A DNA stretch of 64,000 nt from UBA4719 sp035654835 (GCA_035654835.1 DASRVZ010000082.1:1-64000), one strand, 5' to 3'; numbered from the stretch's first letter, positions 25,087-33,945 are shown. The notes: generated by a model from the letters alone, not told the origin. Numbers and translations: made by a program.

Positions 25087-25743
25087 ATGGCGATGAAAAG
25101 CACCGGAGACCCATCGATCGACGCGCTGTACACGGTGGGCAAGGGCAAGGTCGAGTTCGTCGAGGTGCCCGAGCTTGGGTTCGTCGCGATCGACGGTGAT
25201 GGCGCGCCCGGCGGTGACGCTTTCACCAATGCCCTTCAGGCGCTGTACTCAGTCAGCTACGCCGCACACTTCGCCGTGAAGAAGGCGAGCGGTGAGGCCC
25301 CCCGGGTCATGGCGCTCGAGGCCCTCTGGTGGGTGGAAGGAGCCGATGCCCAGGCGACCATGGAGCGGTTCGCTCTGGGCGAGGCGAGCATGGAGGAGTC
25401 CGATCGCGACCAGTGGCAGTGGCGGGCGATGATCGCGCAGCTGCCGCCGATCGACGAGGCGGTGATTGCGCGAGCGATCTCAGAGGCGAAGGCAAAGAAG
25501 GACAACCCGGCGCTGGACGTCGTGCGGTATGAGCGATGGGCCGAAGGCCCGAGCGCACAGATCATGCACATCGGTCCCTACAGCACTGAGCAGACCAGCA
25601 TTGTCGAGCTGCACAAGGCCATCGCCAGCCATGGCTCGCGTCCCCGAGGCAGGCATCACGAGATCTACCTTGGTGATCCGCGCACATCCGCTCCGGAGAA
25701 GCTCCGCACCATCCTGCGTCAACCGATCGAGCCGGTGGTGTGA
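25087..25743 (+). CDS. GyrI-like small-molecule-binding domain protein
   Basis: 218 aa. Begins MAMKSTGDPSIDALYTVGKG; contains FVEVPELGFVAIDGDGAPGG, LEALWWVEGA and the C-terminal RGRHHEIYLGDPRTSAPEKL, characteristic of GyrI-like/SOUL-related proteins (COG4832). These bind or cleave hydrophobic small molecules; no DNA-binding domain is attached. Start at 25087 is preferred because the longer ORF begins inside the DosR-type box. It converges with a second, shorter GyrI-like gene. Confidence 0.82.
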   Translation: MAMKSTGDPSIDALYTVGKGKVEFVEVPELGFVAIDGDGAPGGDAFTNALQALYSVSYAAHFAVKKASGEAPRVMALEALWWVEGADAQATMERFALGEASMEESDRDQWQWRAMIAQLPPIDEAVIARAISEAKAKKDNPALDVVRYERWAEGPSAQIMHIGPYSTEQTSIVELHKAIASHGSRPRGRHHEIYLGDPRTSAPEKLRTILRQPIEPVV

Positions 25744-25770
25744 GGCGGAGGACTATCGGGGGAGCGTTGG

Positions 25771-26232
25771 TTACGCCGGGCGGCAGGGGAACCGCACCAC
25801 TGTCCTGGGCTCGGCCACCTCAGGCCCGTCGAGGTAGGACTCCCACGGCTCGCCCGCGCTGACGTATCCGTTCGCGCCGATCCACTCGGCCACGACGTCG
25901 TATGCCGCGCTCACGGCACCGTAGTCACCAACGTGCATCACCGTGGCGACGGGCCCGCCGGGCAAGGTGTCGGCGTCCACTCGGCCCTCCGGTGTGACCG
26001 ACCCGGATGACGGAAAGCCGGCCTCGACGTCGAACGTTCCTCCGGTGGGGCGCCACCGCGCGAACGGCGGGCCTGCCGGCGTGAGGTGCTGATCGGCCAA
26101 GACGCGCATCGCCTCCCCGAATGCCTCGCCGAGGAAGGCCGGTATCTCGTCAGTCTCGATGTGTCCCCGCACGACAGCCACCGGTTGGGGCTGCAGCTGC
26201 TCCAGCTCAACGTGATACGGGTTCGTCGTCAT
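25771..26232 (-). CDS. GyrI-like domain protein
   Basis: 153 aa, single domain: VELEQLQPQPVAVVRGHIET, PPFARWRPTGGTFDVEAGFP, GPVATVMHVGDYGAVSAAYD and PWESYLDGPEV match the AraC-effector/GyrI fold. The ATG at 26232 follows AGGAGG by 9 nt; a longer ORF starts within the ribosome site and is rejected. It shares an intergenic region and a DosR-type box with hsp20. Confidence 0.85.
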   Translation of the reverse strand: MTTNPYHVELEQLQPQPVAVVRGHIETDEIPAFLGEAFGEAMRVLADQHLTPAGPPFARWRPTGGTFDVEAGFPSSGSVTPEGRVDADTLPGGPVATVMHVGDYGAVSAAYDVVAEWIGANGYVSAGEPWESYLDGPEVAEPRTVVRFPCRPA

Positions 26233-26282
26233 CCGCCCCACCTCCTGACAGCCATCGTCGTCGCCGGTCGGGGCGACGAGTA

Positions 26283-26296
26283 GGGACCCAAGTCCC
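26283..26296. promoter_or_regulatory. DosR-type box between the GyrI-like gene and hsp20
   Basis: GGGACCCAAGTCCC lies inside the larger palindrome GTAGGGAC-CCAA-GTCCCTAC (26280-26299). It matches the symmetric DosR consensus GGGACTWWAGTCCC at 12 of 14 positions. It is 65 bp before hsp20 and 50 bp before the leftward gene; M. tuberculosis hspX is a classic DosR target. Confidence 0.78.
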
Positions 26297-26361
26297 TACT
26301 CACGAGGCAACCGTGGGAGTGACATGGAGATGTTCGGTTGGCATGAGAAAGGGAGGACCAG

Positions 26362-26796
26362 ATGTCTGTAATTGCCAAGCGCAGCCCCGTGGCGCCATTG
26401 ACCGATCTGTTCGACTGGCTCGAGTCGGGCTGGCCCATGGTTTCCGACCTGAGGCGCGAAAGCGCGCACGCCATGCGCATCGAGGACCGGCTCGAGAAGG
26501 ACCGCTACGTCGTCCGCGCGGAGATCCCGGGCATCGACCCCGACAAGGATGTGGAGATCACCGTCGCCGACGGGATCCTCACGATCTCCGCTGAGCGGCG
26601 CGAAGAGATCAGCGAGAAGGGCCACTCGGAGTTCCACTACGGCTCCTTCATGCGGCGGGTGTCTCTGCCCCCGGGCTCCTTGGAGGAGAAGCTGGCGGCG
26701 AGCTACCAGGACGGCATCCTCGAGGTGACCGTGCCCATCGAGGCCGCACAGGCCAAGCCGCGTGTCATCAAGGTGGCCCACCGATCCACCAAGTGA
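26362..26796 (+). CDS. hsp20: Small heat-shock protein, alpha-crystallin family (HspX-like)
   Basis: 144 aa cytoplasmic chaperone holdase. The alpha-crystallin domain spans about residues 40-130 (YVVRAEIPGIDPDKDVEITV, GILTISAERREE, FMRRVSLPPG, AASYQDGILEVTVP), with a short N-terminal arm PLTDLFDWLESGWP and a C-terminal extension. AGGACCAG precedes the ATG. The upstream DosR-type palindrome and the similarity of the N-terminal arm to mycobacterial Acr suggest hypoxic induction. Confidence 0.93.
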   Translation: MSVIAKRSPVAPLTDLFDWLESGWPMVSDLRRESAHAMRIEDRLEKDRYVVRAEIPGIDPDKDVEITVADGILTISAERREEISEKGHSEFHYGSFMRRVSLPPGSLEEKLAASYQDGILEVTVPIEAAQAKPRVIKVAHRSTK

Positions 26797-26809
26797 CGTG
26801 AGTCGGTCA

Positions 26810-26837
26810 GGGAGGTCGCGTATCCACGCGACCTCCC
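26810..26837. terminator. Bidirectional terminator after hsp20 and the ABC permease
   Basis: Perfect 11-bp stem GGGAGGTCGCG/CGCGACCTCCC with a 6-nt loop TATCCA. It sits 13 bp after the hsp20 stop and 21 bp beyond the convergent permease stop. Confidence 0.85.
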
Positions 26838-26858
26838 TCGGCGTTCAGCCGGCTGAGT

Positions 26859-28451
26859 TCATCCGGCAAGGTCGCGGTGGCGGAACGCGGCGGACCCAGC
26901 GGCCAGGAACGCTCCAGCGACCACCGTCAACCAGAGCAATCCCCATAGGTGGGCATCGGGCCCGGGCAGCACCGGGGAGTGGGTGAATGGGCTGAAGTCC
27001 ATCACCCATTGGGGAACGTCCCACAGCTGACCGAACTCTCCGACGACGATGCACGCCGCGTAGGCGCCCCACACGACGCCGCTCGCATGCGGCCACAGGC
27101 CCCATACGGCAACGACGAGGCTGACCAGCACCCAGGCAGCCGGGATCCTGGCGAGCGCCGCGACCGTGACGGGCAGAACCTGGCCGGGGTCACCGATCGC
27201 AACGGCATGGCCGATTCCCGTTGCCACTCCAGTGACCAGCATCAGCCAGGCGACCCCGGCGAGGGCGAACAGCCAATGGCTGGCTGCCCACCGGATGCGA
27301 GGCGTGGCTGTTGCCAGGACGTCTTCGGCGCGGCCTTCCAATTCCTCCGTGCGCAGCCGGCCGACCGCTGCGATCCCGTAGGCGGCGATGATCGTGCTGA
27401 TCAGGCCCAGCTCCGCGGCCAGGAACGCATCCGTCAGTCCCTGTTCACCGCCGAGCTGCTGGATCATCTTGGCCATCTCGGGGGAGTCCAGCAGCCCAGA
27501 GATGCTGTTTGCGATCGAGCCCATCATGAAGGCCATGAGGGCTGAGCCTGTCGTCCAGGCAACCAGCATCGGGCGCTGCAGCCGCCACGCGAGGCCAAAT
27601 GGGGAGCTCAGGGCGCCGGCCGCAGGGCCGGGCCGATCGCGCAGCAGACCTGATCCGAGATCGCGCCGGCGCCGCAACGTGAACGCGACCGGCACCAGCA
27701 GAGCGGTCGCGGCCAGGGGCAGTATCAGAACCGGCCACCGGTCACCAGCGAAGGCACGGATCTGCTGGTGCCACCCGATCGGGGAGAGCCAGGAGAGCCA
27801 CCCCGGCCCGGCTTCGGCCAGGTCTCCGATCGCTCTGGCCGCGTATGCCGCAGCGATGACCGTGAAACCCAGTCCGTTGGCGGCCCGGCCCCCGGTGGTC
27901 AGCTGTGCCGCCACCGCGGCTACCGCAGAGAAGCAGAGCCCGGTCGCGGCCCAGCCCGCGCCGAATGCCAGCGAACCGACAAGAGGCAGGCCTGCAGCCA
28001 CCAGCCCGGCTGCTGTCAACAGCCCCAGCACGCAGCTGGCGCCGCCCACCACCAAGAGGGCGGCCGCCATGGGAGCCGCGCGGCCCACCACGCCGGCGCC
28101 GACCAGCTCCAGCCTCCCGGCCTCCTCCTCGGCCCTGGTGTGACGCACGACCAGCATGACCATGAGGATGGACATCAGCGCGGTATAGATCGCGGTCATC
28201 TTGAGCATGGACAAGGCACCCAGCGATGTCGGGTCGTAGATCGGCCCATACAGGGCAACCATCGATGCCGTGGCGTTGATCGTGTTCGCTGCCTCGATAC
28301 GGGAAGCCTGACTGGGGTAGAGGCCAACGGTCGCAGAGGCGGAGAACCAGACAGTGGCCGCAAAGAAGACGATCCAGGCGGGTATCAGCACGCGGTCGCG
28401 GCGCAGTGCCAGCCGAATCAGGGCCGCGGTCCCGGTCAGTTCGCCGGTCAT
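26859..28451 (-). CDS. ABC exporter permease, polyketide-exporter type
   Basis: 530-aa integral membrane protein with about 12 hydrophobic segments in two similar halves (first: VLIPAWIVFFAATVWFSASA; second: PMLVAWTTGSALMAFMMGSI). This long duplicated permease is typical of actinobacterial 'exporter of polyketide antibiotics' ABC systems. It overlaps the ATPase gene by ATGA and is the last gene of the leftward light-linked operon. Substrate unknown; lipids or pigments are possible given the neighbours. Confidence 0.85.
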   Translation of the reverse strand: MTGELTGTAALIRLALRRDRVLIPAWIVFFAATVWFSASATVGLYPSQASRIEAANTINATASMVALYGPIYDPTSLGALSMLKMTAIYTALMSILMVMLVVRHTRAEEEAGRLELVGAGVVGRAAPMAAALLVVGGASCVLGLLTAAGLVAAGLPLVGSLAFGAGWAATGLCFSAVAAVAAQLTTGGRAANGLGFTVIAAAYAARAIGDLAEAGPGWLSWLSPIGWHQQIRAFAGDRWPVLILPLAATALLVPVAFTLRRRRDLGSGLLRDRPGPAAGALSSPFGLAWRLQRPMLVAWTTGSALMAFMMGSIANSISGLLDSPEMAKMIQQLGGEQGLTDAFLAAELGLISTIIAAYGIAAVGRLRTEELEGRAEDVLATATPRIRWAASHWLFALAGVAWLMLVTGVATGIGHAVAIGDPGQVLPVTVAALARIPAAWVLVSLVVAVWGLWPHASGVVWGAYAACIVVGEFGQLWDVPQWVMDFSPFTHSPVLPGPDAHLWGLLWLTVVAGAFLAAGSAAFRHRDLAG

Positions 28452-29359
28452 GGCTGTTCTTTGCGGTAGTGGCGCAGGAACAGCTCCTCGAGCGTTGGCG
28501 GCGCGCTGGTCAGGCTGGTGACACCGCCAGCGCTCAGCGCCGCCATCAGCGCCGGCATGCCTGTGTCCTCCACGCTGGCCGAGATCCGTTGGCCCCGCAC
28601 CACGACGTCGTGCACGCCGGGAAGGTCGGCAAGGCCCTCGGGCACGTTGGTCAGATCGGCGGACACCGCCGTGAGGGCAAGGTGGCGGAGCTCAGCCATC
28701 GTGCCGCTCTCCACCACAACGCCTTCGCGGATGATGGTCACCCGGTCGCACAGAGCCTCCACCTCGCTGAGCGTGTGGCTGCTCAGCAGCACGGTGCGGC
28801 CGTCGCCCCGCACCTCATTGATGTAGCCGCGGAACTGCGCCTCCATCAGGGGGTCCAGGCCCAAGGTGGGCTCGTCCAGGAGCAGCAGCTCGACGTCGCT
28901 GGCCAGCGCGGCCACCAGTGCGACCTTCTGCCGGTTGCCCTTGGAGTAGGCCCGACCTTTCCTCGTCGGATCCAGCTCGAAACGTTCGAGGAGGCTGTCC
29001 CGCCGCTGCGGGTCCAGTCCGCCGCGCAGCCGGCCCAGGAGGTCGATCACCTCACCGCCGCTGAGGTTGGGCCACAGCGCCACGTCACCGGGCACGTAGG
29101 CCAGTCTCCGGTGCAGAGCCACGGCGTCGGTCCAGGGATCACCGCCAAGGACTCGCATCTCGCCGGCATCGGCCCGCAGAAGACCGAGCAGCAGCCGCAA
29201 GGTGGTGGTCTTGCCCGCGCCGTTGGGTCCCAGGAATCCATGCACCTCCCCCTGGGCCACACTCAGATTCAGTCCGTTGAGTGCCTTCGTCCGACCGAAG
29301 GACTTGACCAGACCAACCACGTCGATGACTGCTGCCGGGTTACTTGACTGAGCGTCCAC
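28448..29359 (-). CDS. ABC exporter ATPase
   Basis: 303 aa. Walker A GPNGAGKTTT, signature NLSGGEVIDLLGRL, Walker B LLLLDEPTLGLDP and switch His in LLSSHTLSEVEALCD. The C-terminal ~80 residues are the usual DUF4162-type extension of ABC-2 exporters. The GTG start lies 4 bp after the preceding stop (29364), consistent with read-through from the upstream operon; no strong ribosome site is seen. Confidence 0.9.
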   Translation of the reverse strand: MDAQSSNPAAVIDVVGLVKSFGRTKALNGLNLSVAQGEVHGFLGPNGAGKTTTLRLLLGLLRADAGEMRVLGGDPWTDAVALHRRLAYVPGDVALWPNLSGGEVIDLLGRLRGGLDPQRRDSLLERFELDPTRKGRAYSKGNRQKVALVAALASDVELLLLDEPTLGLDPLMEAQFRGYINEVRGDGRTVLLSSHTLSEVEALCDRVTIIREGVVVESGTMAELRHLALTAVSADLTNVPEGLADLPGVHDVVVRGQRISASVEDTGMPALMAALSAGGVTSLTSAPPTLEELFLRHYRKEQP

Positions 29360-29363
29360 AGGG

Positions 29364-30917
29364 TCAAGATAGACCCCGCCTCAGAGGCCTGTCTGACGTT
29401 TGGGACTGCCCCTCGGCGGCCCGGGCGATGTTGCGCTGCATTCCACCGAAGACGACACCATGGAAGGGACGGATGATCGCCCAGTAGACGTGCCCTGCCA
29501 GGCCTCGAGGGTGGAAGAGCGCCCGCTGCCGGAACAGGGTCCGCCCTTGGTCATCGGTGTCGATGATGAGCTCGAGCCAGGCCAGCCCGGGCAGTCGCAT
29601 CTCGGCGCGCAGGCGCAGGAGGTGAAGGTCGTCGACGTCCTCGACCCGCCACCAGTCGAGGGCATCTCCGACGGTCAGTTCCATGGGGTCTCGGCGACCG
29701 CGGCGCAGCCCCGGCCCGCCGAATACACGGTCGAGCAGGCCACGGGCCCACCACCCGAGTCGCCATGAGTACCAGCCGTGTTCGCCTCCGATCCCTTCGA
29801 TGACGGACCACAGCTGATCCGGCGTGGCGTCGACCAGGCTCTCTCGTTCGTCGACGTACAGCGAGCCTCCGGCCCATTCGGGGTCGCTCGGCATCGGGTC
29901 GCTCGGCGCACCGGCGGTCGCGGCGGAGGACCACGACGTGGTCACCCGGCGGTCATGGATGCGCCGAAGAGCAAGCTCGACGGCACGTCGGAAACCTGTG
30001 AGGCCCTCGTCGGGGTCCGGAACGTACGTTGCGATGTCATGTTCCTTGCAGACGACCTCGTTGATGAGACTCTCCACCAAAGGCCGGGCAATGCTGTTGG
30101 GAACGGGCGTCACCAAACCGACCCAGTGGCTCGACAACGAGGGGGTAAACAGCGGAAGGGCTGCGACGCGTCGCGGTTTCAGACCGGCGATCCCGGCATA
30201 GGCGGCCATCATCTGCCGGTAGGTCAGGACGTCCGGTCCACCGATGTCGAAGCCGCGGTTCACCTCCGGTGGCATGCTGGCCGATCCCACCAGGTAGCGC
30301 AGGACGTCTTTGACCGAGATCGGCTGGATCCGGGTGTCGACCCAGCGGGGCGTGATCATGACCGGCAGACGCTCGGTGAGGTAGCGCAGCATCTCGAACG
30401 ACGCAGATCCCGAACCGATGATGACGGCCGCGCGAAGGACTGTCGTGGGAACTCCGCTGGCCAGCAGGATCTCGCCGACCTCCTTGCGGGACTCCAGATG
30501 CGGACTCAGCTTCTCCGCCTCGGGGTATAACCCGCCGAGATACACGATCCGGCTGATCTTGCAAGCCCGAGCCGCCAAGGCGAAGTTGCGAGCATGCGCC
30601 CGGTCGAGGGCCTCGAAGTCCGCACCCGTTCCCAGGGAGTGGATGAGGTAGTAGGCCACGCCCACCCCACGCAACGCCTCGGTCAGCGCGTCCGGGTCGG
30701 CAGCGTCCCCCCGGACGATCTCCACCTGGTCATGCCACTCGCGGTCGGCCAGGTTGCGGGGCTGACGGGTCACGACCCGAACGCGGAAGCCGGCAGCGAG
30801 CAGCTCCGGGACCAGACGACCACCGATGTATCCGGTGGCGCCCGTCACCAGCACGAGCGGGCGCGCGGACGGAGCGGGTTCTGTTGTCACGAGCGAGACC
30901 TCATGGTCGGGACTCAT
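29364..30917 (-). CDS. NAD(P)-binding epimerase-like protein fused to DUF2867
   Basis: 517 aa with two parts. Residues about 20-300 form an atypical SDR Rossmann domain (LVLVTGATGYIGGRLVPELL, YYLIHSLGTG, ISRIVYLGGLYPE). Residues about 350-500 are a DUF2867/SRPBCC-like lipid-binding domain (WSVIEGIGGEHGWYSWRLGW, TLFRQRALFHPRGLAGHVYW). The same fusion is common in actinobacteria; the substrate is unknown. The start at 30917 is uncertain: a GTG about eight codons further in has a slightly better upstream GAGG. It lies 13 bp from the preceding SRPBCC stop, in the same operon. Confidence 0.85.
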   Translation of the reverse strand: MSPDHEVSLVTTEPAPSARPLVLVTGATGYIGGRLVPELLAAGFRVRVVTRQPRNLADREWHDQVEIVRGDAADPDALTEALRGVGVAYYLIHSLGTGADFEALDRAHARNFALAARACKISRIVYLGGLYPEAEKLSPHLESRKEVGEILLASGVPTTVLRAAVIIGSGSASFEMLRYLTERLPVMITPRWVDTRIQPISVKDVLRYLVGSASMPPEVNRGFDIGGPDVLTYRQMMAAYAGIAGLKPRRVAALPLFTPSLSSHWVGLVTPVPNSIARPLVESLINEVVCKEHDIATYVPDPDEGLTGFRRAVELALRRIHDRRVTTSWSSAATAGAPSDPMPSDPEWAGGSLYVDERESLVDATPDQLWSVIEGIGGEHGWYSWRLGWWARGLLDRVFGGPGLRRGRRDPMELTVGDALDWWRVEDVDDLHLLRLRAEMRLPGLAWLELIIDTDDQGRTLFRQRALFHPRGLAGHVYWAIIRPFHGVVFGGMQRNIARAAEGQSQTSDRPLRRGLS

Positions 30918-30930
30918 GGTCGGACGAACC

Positions 30931-31374
30931 TCACAGCCGGGCGAGGGCGGCGGCCATGCCGGTCTCGGCCTCGTCGCCCAGCCGTTTGAAAGCCGGTTTC
31001 AGGAACGGCGCGAAGATCCGGGTCATGCCCTTGAAGGTGAAGTCGGCCGTGTAGGTCACCTCGGTGCCGGTGGCCGATGCGCCGCTGGCAACCTCCTCGA
31101 AGGTCATGGTGTCGTGGGCGATGACCGTCTTGTTCTCGCCGCGAAGGGCGATGCGTTGGTTCGGGACCAGCTCCTGCACGACGTAGGTCAGCTGCGTCTC
31201 GCGTCCGGCGAAGGTCGAGGTGTTCAGGTACTCGGTCCCGAAGCCTCCGTCGCCGCTGGTCCGACTGGTCTTGACCGTGCCCGGGTCCCACTCGGTGGTC
31301 GTGGTGAAGTCCGACAGGTAGGAAAAGACCTTGTCCACAGGTTTGTCGACGGTGACGGTCAGTTGCACTCTCAT
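30931..31374 (-). CDS. SRPBCC-family hydrophobic-ligand-binding protein
   Basis: 147 aa. Starts MRVQLTVTVDKPVDKVFSYL, followed by DFTTTTEWDPGTVKTSRTSG and VTYTADFTFKGMTRIFAPFL: the polyketide-cyclase/START fold, which binds lipids or aromatic molecules. ATG at 31374 overlaps the TspO stop (ATGA). The long ORF extension upstream is a shadow of the TspO gene. Its position in a lipid-modifying operon suggests carriage of a lipid substrate. Confidence 0.85.
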   Translation of the reverse strand: MRVQLTVTVDKPVDKVFSYLSDFTTTTEWDPGTVKTSRTSGDGGFGTEYLNTSTFAGRETQLTYVVQELVPNQRIALRGENKTVIAHDTMTFEEVASGASATGTEVTYTADFTFKGMTRIFAPFLKPAFKRLGDEAETGMAAALARL

Positions 31375-31865
31375 GTGTGTCCTTCCGGGTTGCCTTCTGG
31401 GTTGCGCCGGGCGATGGCTGCGTTCAGGGCGGTGGCGAAGGCGACCCACCCGGCATACGGCATCAGCATCCTGGATGCGGGGGAGTCCACCTTGGCCACT
31501 CGCCGGGTCAGGTCGATGGTTGAGGCTTCCAGCACGAGGATCTCCGCGAGAGCCCACCGTGGGCGACGGGCCTTGAAGAACAACCAGTTCCAGCCCGCGT
31601 TGAGCACCAAGTTGGCGCCGAAGGCCGTGGCGAATGCTCGGCGTTCCCCGGGCCCCTCCAACCGGTCCAAGGTGCGGGCGGAGGCCAGGGCCATCAGCCC
31701 ATAGAGGGTTGTCCACGCTGGGCCGAAGGCGGCTCCGGGTGGTTGCCAAGCCGGTTTGTCGAGATCGCGGTACCAGCCGGATGTGACGTCCGTGCCGAGC
31801 ACGCCGACCACTGCGGTGGCCGCGACCGCGGCGGACGTGCGCCGGAGATGGAGAGGGGGCTTCAT
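31371..31865 (-). CDS. tspO: TspO/MBR family membrane protein
   Basis: 164 aa, five hydrophobic segments. The TspO core WYRDLDKPAWQPPGAAFGPA followed by WTTLYGLMALASA is clear, with the later NLVLNAGWNWLFFKARRP. Bacterial TspO binds and photo-degrades porphyrins and is linked to light and oxidative stress. The ATG at 31865 overlaps the SDR stop (ATGA); longer in-frame sequence upstream encodes only a degenerate repeat. Confidence 0.88.
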   Translation of the reverse strand: MKPPLHLRRTSAAVAATAVVGVLGTDVTSGWYRDLDKPAWQPPGAAFGPAWTTLYGLMALASARTLDRLEGPGERRAFATAFGANLVLNAGWNWLFFKARRPRWALAEILVLEASTIDLTRRVAKVDSPASRMLMPYAGWVAFATALNAAIARRNPEGNPEGHT

Positions 31866-32677
31866 GTTCCCGGGCCATCCGACGTTCGCGAGCCGCTGGG
31901 CGTTCGCGAGCCGTCCTGCGTTCGCGAGCCGTCGGGCGGGGAGCTGCGGCTCCACAGTCTTGACCACATGCTGACGGGCACGAGGCGGGCGGCCTTCATC
32001 AGGATGGCCATCGGTGCCGGAAACACGATCTCGGCACGCTCGCGCTCGAGCCCGTCACAGATCGCGCGGGCGGCGGTGTCGGCCTCGATGATGAAGGGCA
32101 TCGGGAAGGTGTTGCCGGCGGTCGCGTCCGTGCGGACGAAGCCGGGGCAGATGGTGGTGACACGGACTCCGCTGCGGGCGACGTGGATGCGCAAGGACTC
32201 GAGCAGGTTGATCTGCGCTGCCTTGGTCGCGCCGTAGGCCTCCGATCCGGCAAGTCCCCGGTAACCGGCGACGGAGGCGATGCCGGCGATGACGCCGGAG
32301 CGTCGAGCCAGCATCTGGGGAAGCACCGCCGCGATGGCGTTGCTCATACCGATGAGGTTGACCTCGACGTGCCGGTTGAAGATCTCCGTGTCCCAGCCGT
32401 GGGGCGACATCTGCTTCCAGTAGGCGGCGGACAGAACCACCAGGTCGATCGGTCCGAGCTCGTCACGGATGTGGGACGCAACCGCAGTCAGGGAAGCGGC
32501 GTCGGTGACGTCGGCGGCCAAGGCGAGCATCGTGCCGGCTGACACCTCGTCGAGCTCATCCTGACGCCTGGCCGAGATAGCAACCTTGGCTCCCCGGGAC
32601 TGCAGCTCGCGGGCGACGGCAGCGCCGATCCCGCTCGACCCGCCGACGACCCACGCGACCTTGCCGTTCAGGTCCAT
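31862..32677 (-). CDS. Short-chain dehydrogenase with a repetitive C-terminal tail
   Basis: 271 aa. Classical SDR: cofactor motif VVGGSSGIGAAVARELQ, NAG-equivalent VLSAAYWKQM, catalytic Ser in GIASVAGYRG and the Tyr/Lys pair in EAYGATKAAQINLL. The tail consists of six-residue repeats (DGSRTQ DGSRTP SGSRTS). ATG at 32677 lies 10 bp inside the Cfa gene's end. Such SDRs accompany Cfa-like enzymes and DUF1365 in light-induced LitR clusters. Confidence 0.88.
   Translation of the reverse strand: MDLNGKVAWVVGGSSGIGAAVARELQSRGAKVAISARRQDELDEVSAGTMLALAADVTDAASLTAVASHIRDELGPIDLVVLSAAYWKQMSPHGWDTEIFNRHVEVNLIGMSNAIAAVLPQMLARRSGVIAGIASVAGYRGLAGSEAYGATKAAQINLLESLRIHVARSGVRVTTICPGFVRTDATAGNTFPMPFIIEADTAARAICDGLERERAEIVFPAPMAILMKAARLVPVSMWSRLWSRSSPPDGSRTQDGSRTPSGSRTSDGPGT
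31884..31937. repeat. 18-bp tandem repeat in the SDR 3' end
   Basis: Three units start at 31884, 31902 and 31920, each beginning GTTCGCGAGCCG. They encode the DGSRTx repeats and sit directly at the SDR/TspO junction, so copy number could vary without breaking either frame. Confidence 0.85.
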
Positions 32678-33945
32678 GCCGGCTCTCGCGTCATCTGTAG
32701 CTGGCTCACGCCGAGGTAGCCGGTCCGGAAGCCGGCCTCGCAGTACGCGAGGTAGAACTCCCACATCCGGCGGAAGGTCTCGTCGAACCCCAGTTGGTGG
32801 ATCCGGGGCCACTGATCGTTGAAGCGTTCACGCCAGAGGTGCAGGGTGCGCGCGTAATGCTGGCCGAGCTCGCGCCGCTGTGTGACGCGCAGCGTGGTGT
32901 GGGCGGCCAGCGTCTCGTCGATGGACTGAAGTGACGGGATGATGCCGCCCGGGAAGATGTACTTCTGGATCCAGCTGAACGAGCGTTTGGTTGCGAGGAC
33001 CCGCTCGTGCGCCATCGTGATGGCCTGGATGCTGACCTTTCCACCAGGGGCGAGCAGTCGGTCAATCGTCGCGAAATACGTTGGCCAGTACTCCTCTCCC
33101 ACCGCCTCGATCATCTCCACGCTGACGATCGCGTCGTACTCACCCTCGACCTCGCGGTAGTCCTGCAGGCGCAGGTCCACCCGGTCGGACAGCCCGGCCT
33201 CTGCAACCCGCGCGGCAGCGAAGGCCAGCTGTTCGGCCGAGATGGTCACCGTGGTGACCTGTGCGCCGCGTTGTGCCGCCCGTATGGCGAGTGCTCCCCA
33301 TCCGGTGCCGATCTCCAGCAGGCGTGTCCCCGTCCCGACTCCCGCATAGTCAAGAACCCCGTCGATCTTGCGAAGCTGCGCCTCCTCGAGCCCCGTCGCG
33401 GTGGCTGCTTCTGTGGTGGCTGCTTCTGTGGTGGGTCCACTCTCGTCGAACCAGGCTGCCGAGTAGCTCATCGTGGGATCCAGGAAAGCCTCGAACAGGT
33501 CGTTGCTGAGGTCGTAGTGAGCGCGGACGTTGTCGCGAGACCCGTGGAGCGTGTTCTCGTGGCTGGGCGGGATCCGCTTGTCGACGACGGTCCTCAACCG
33601 CTGCAAAGGTTGGGGGACAAGCCTTGTGAGGCGGGCGGCGAACGGTGTGAGCAGGTCGGCGAGGTCCGTGCCGGAGCCGGCTCGCCAGTCCCCGGCCATG
33701 TAGGCCTCACCCAAACCGATCTTGGCGTCGCGGCCGAGTCGGGCGAACAAAGCGGGCGGCCGTATGACGTCGAATACGGGGGAGTCGGGGGAGCCGGCAC
33801 CGATCCTCGCTCCGTTGGGATACGTGACCCTGACGGGCATCCGGCGGACGGTGCGCTCCAGAAGGAACCGGGCGATGGTGGCGGCCAACGGAGCCCTCGG
33901 CGGATGCGTGATGGAGGCCCACCTGACGGCAGTGGAGGCGGTCAT
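32668..33945 (-). CDS. Cfa-like S-adenosylmethionine fatty-acid methyltransferase
   Basis: 425 aa. N-terminal lipid-binding region, SAM motif RLLEIGTGWGALAIRAAQRG, and Cfa signatures HYDLSNDLFEAFLDPTMSYS, VSVEMIEAVGEEYWPTYF and FPGGIIPSLQSI. The family methylates or cyclopropanates double bonds in membrane phospholipids; in LitR clusters a homologue (UfaM) is reported to act in furan fatty acid synthesis. AGGAAGGGG precedes the ATG at 33945, 1 nt after the DUF1365 stop. Confidence 0.9.
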   Translation of the reverse strand: MTASTAVRWASITHPPRAPLAATIARFLLERTVRRMPVRVTYPNGARIGAGSPDSPVFDVIRPPALFARLGRDAKIGLGEAYMAGDWRAGSGTDLADLLTPFAARLTRLVPQPLQRLRTVVDKRIPPSHENTLHGSRDNVRAHYDLSNDLFEAFLDPTMSYSAAWFDESGPTTEAATTEAATATGLEEAQLRKIDGVLDYAGVGTGTRLLEIGTGWGALAIRAAQRGAQVTTVTISAEQLAFAAARVAEAGLSDRVDLRLQDYREVEGEYDAIVSVEMIEAVGEEYWPTYFATIDRLLAPGGKVSIQAITMAHERVLATKRSFSWIQKYIFPGGIIPSLQSIDETLAAHTTLRVTQRRELGQHYARTLHLWRERFNDQWPRIHQLGFDETFRRMWEFYLAYCEAGFRTGYLGVSQLQMTREPAWT

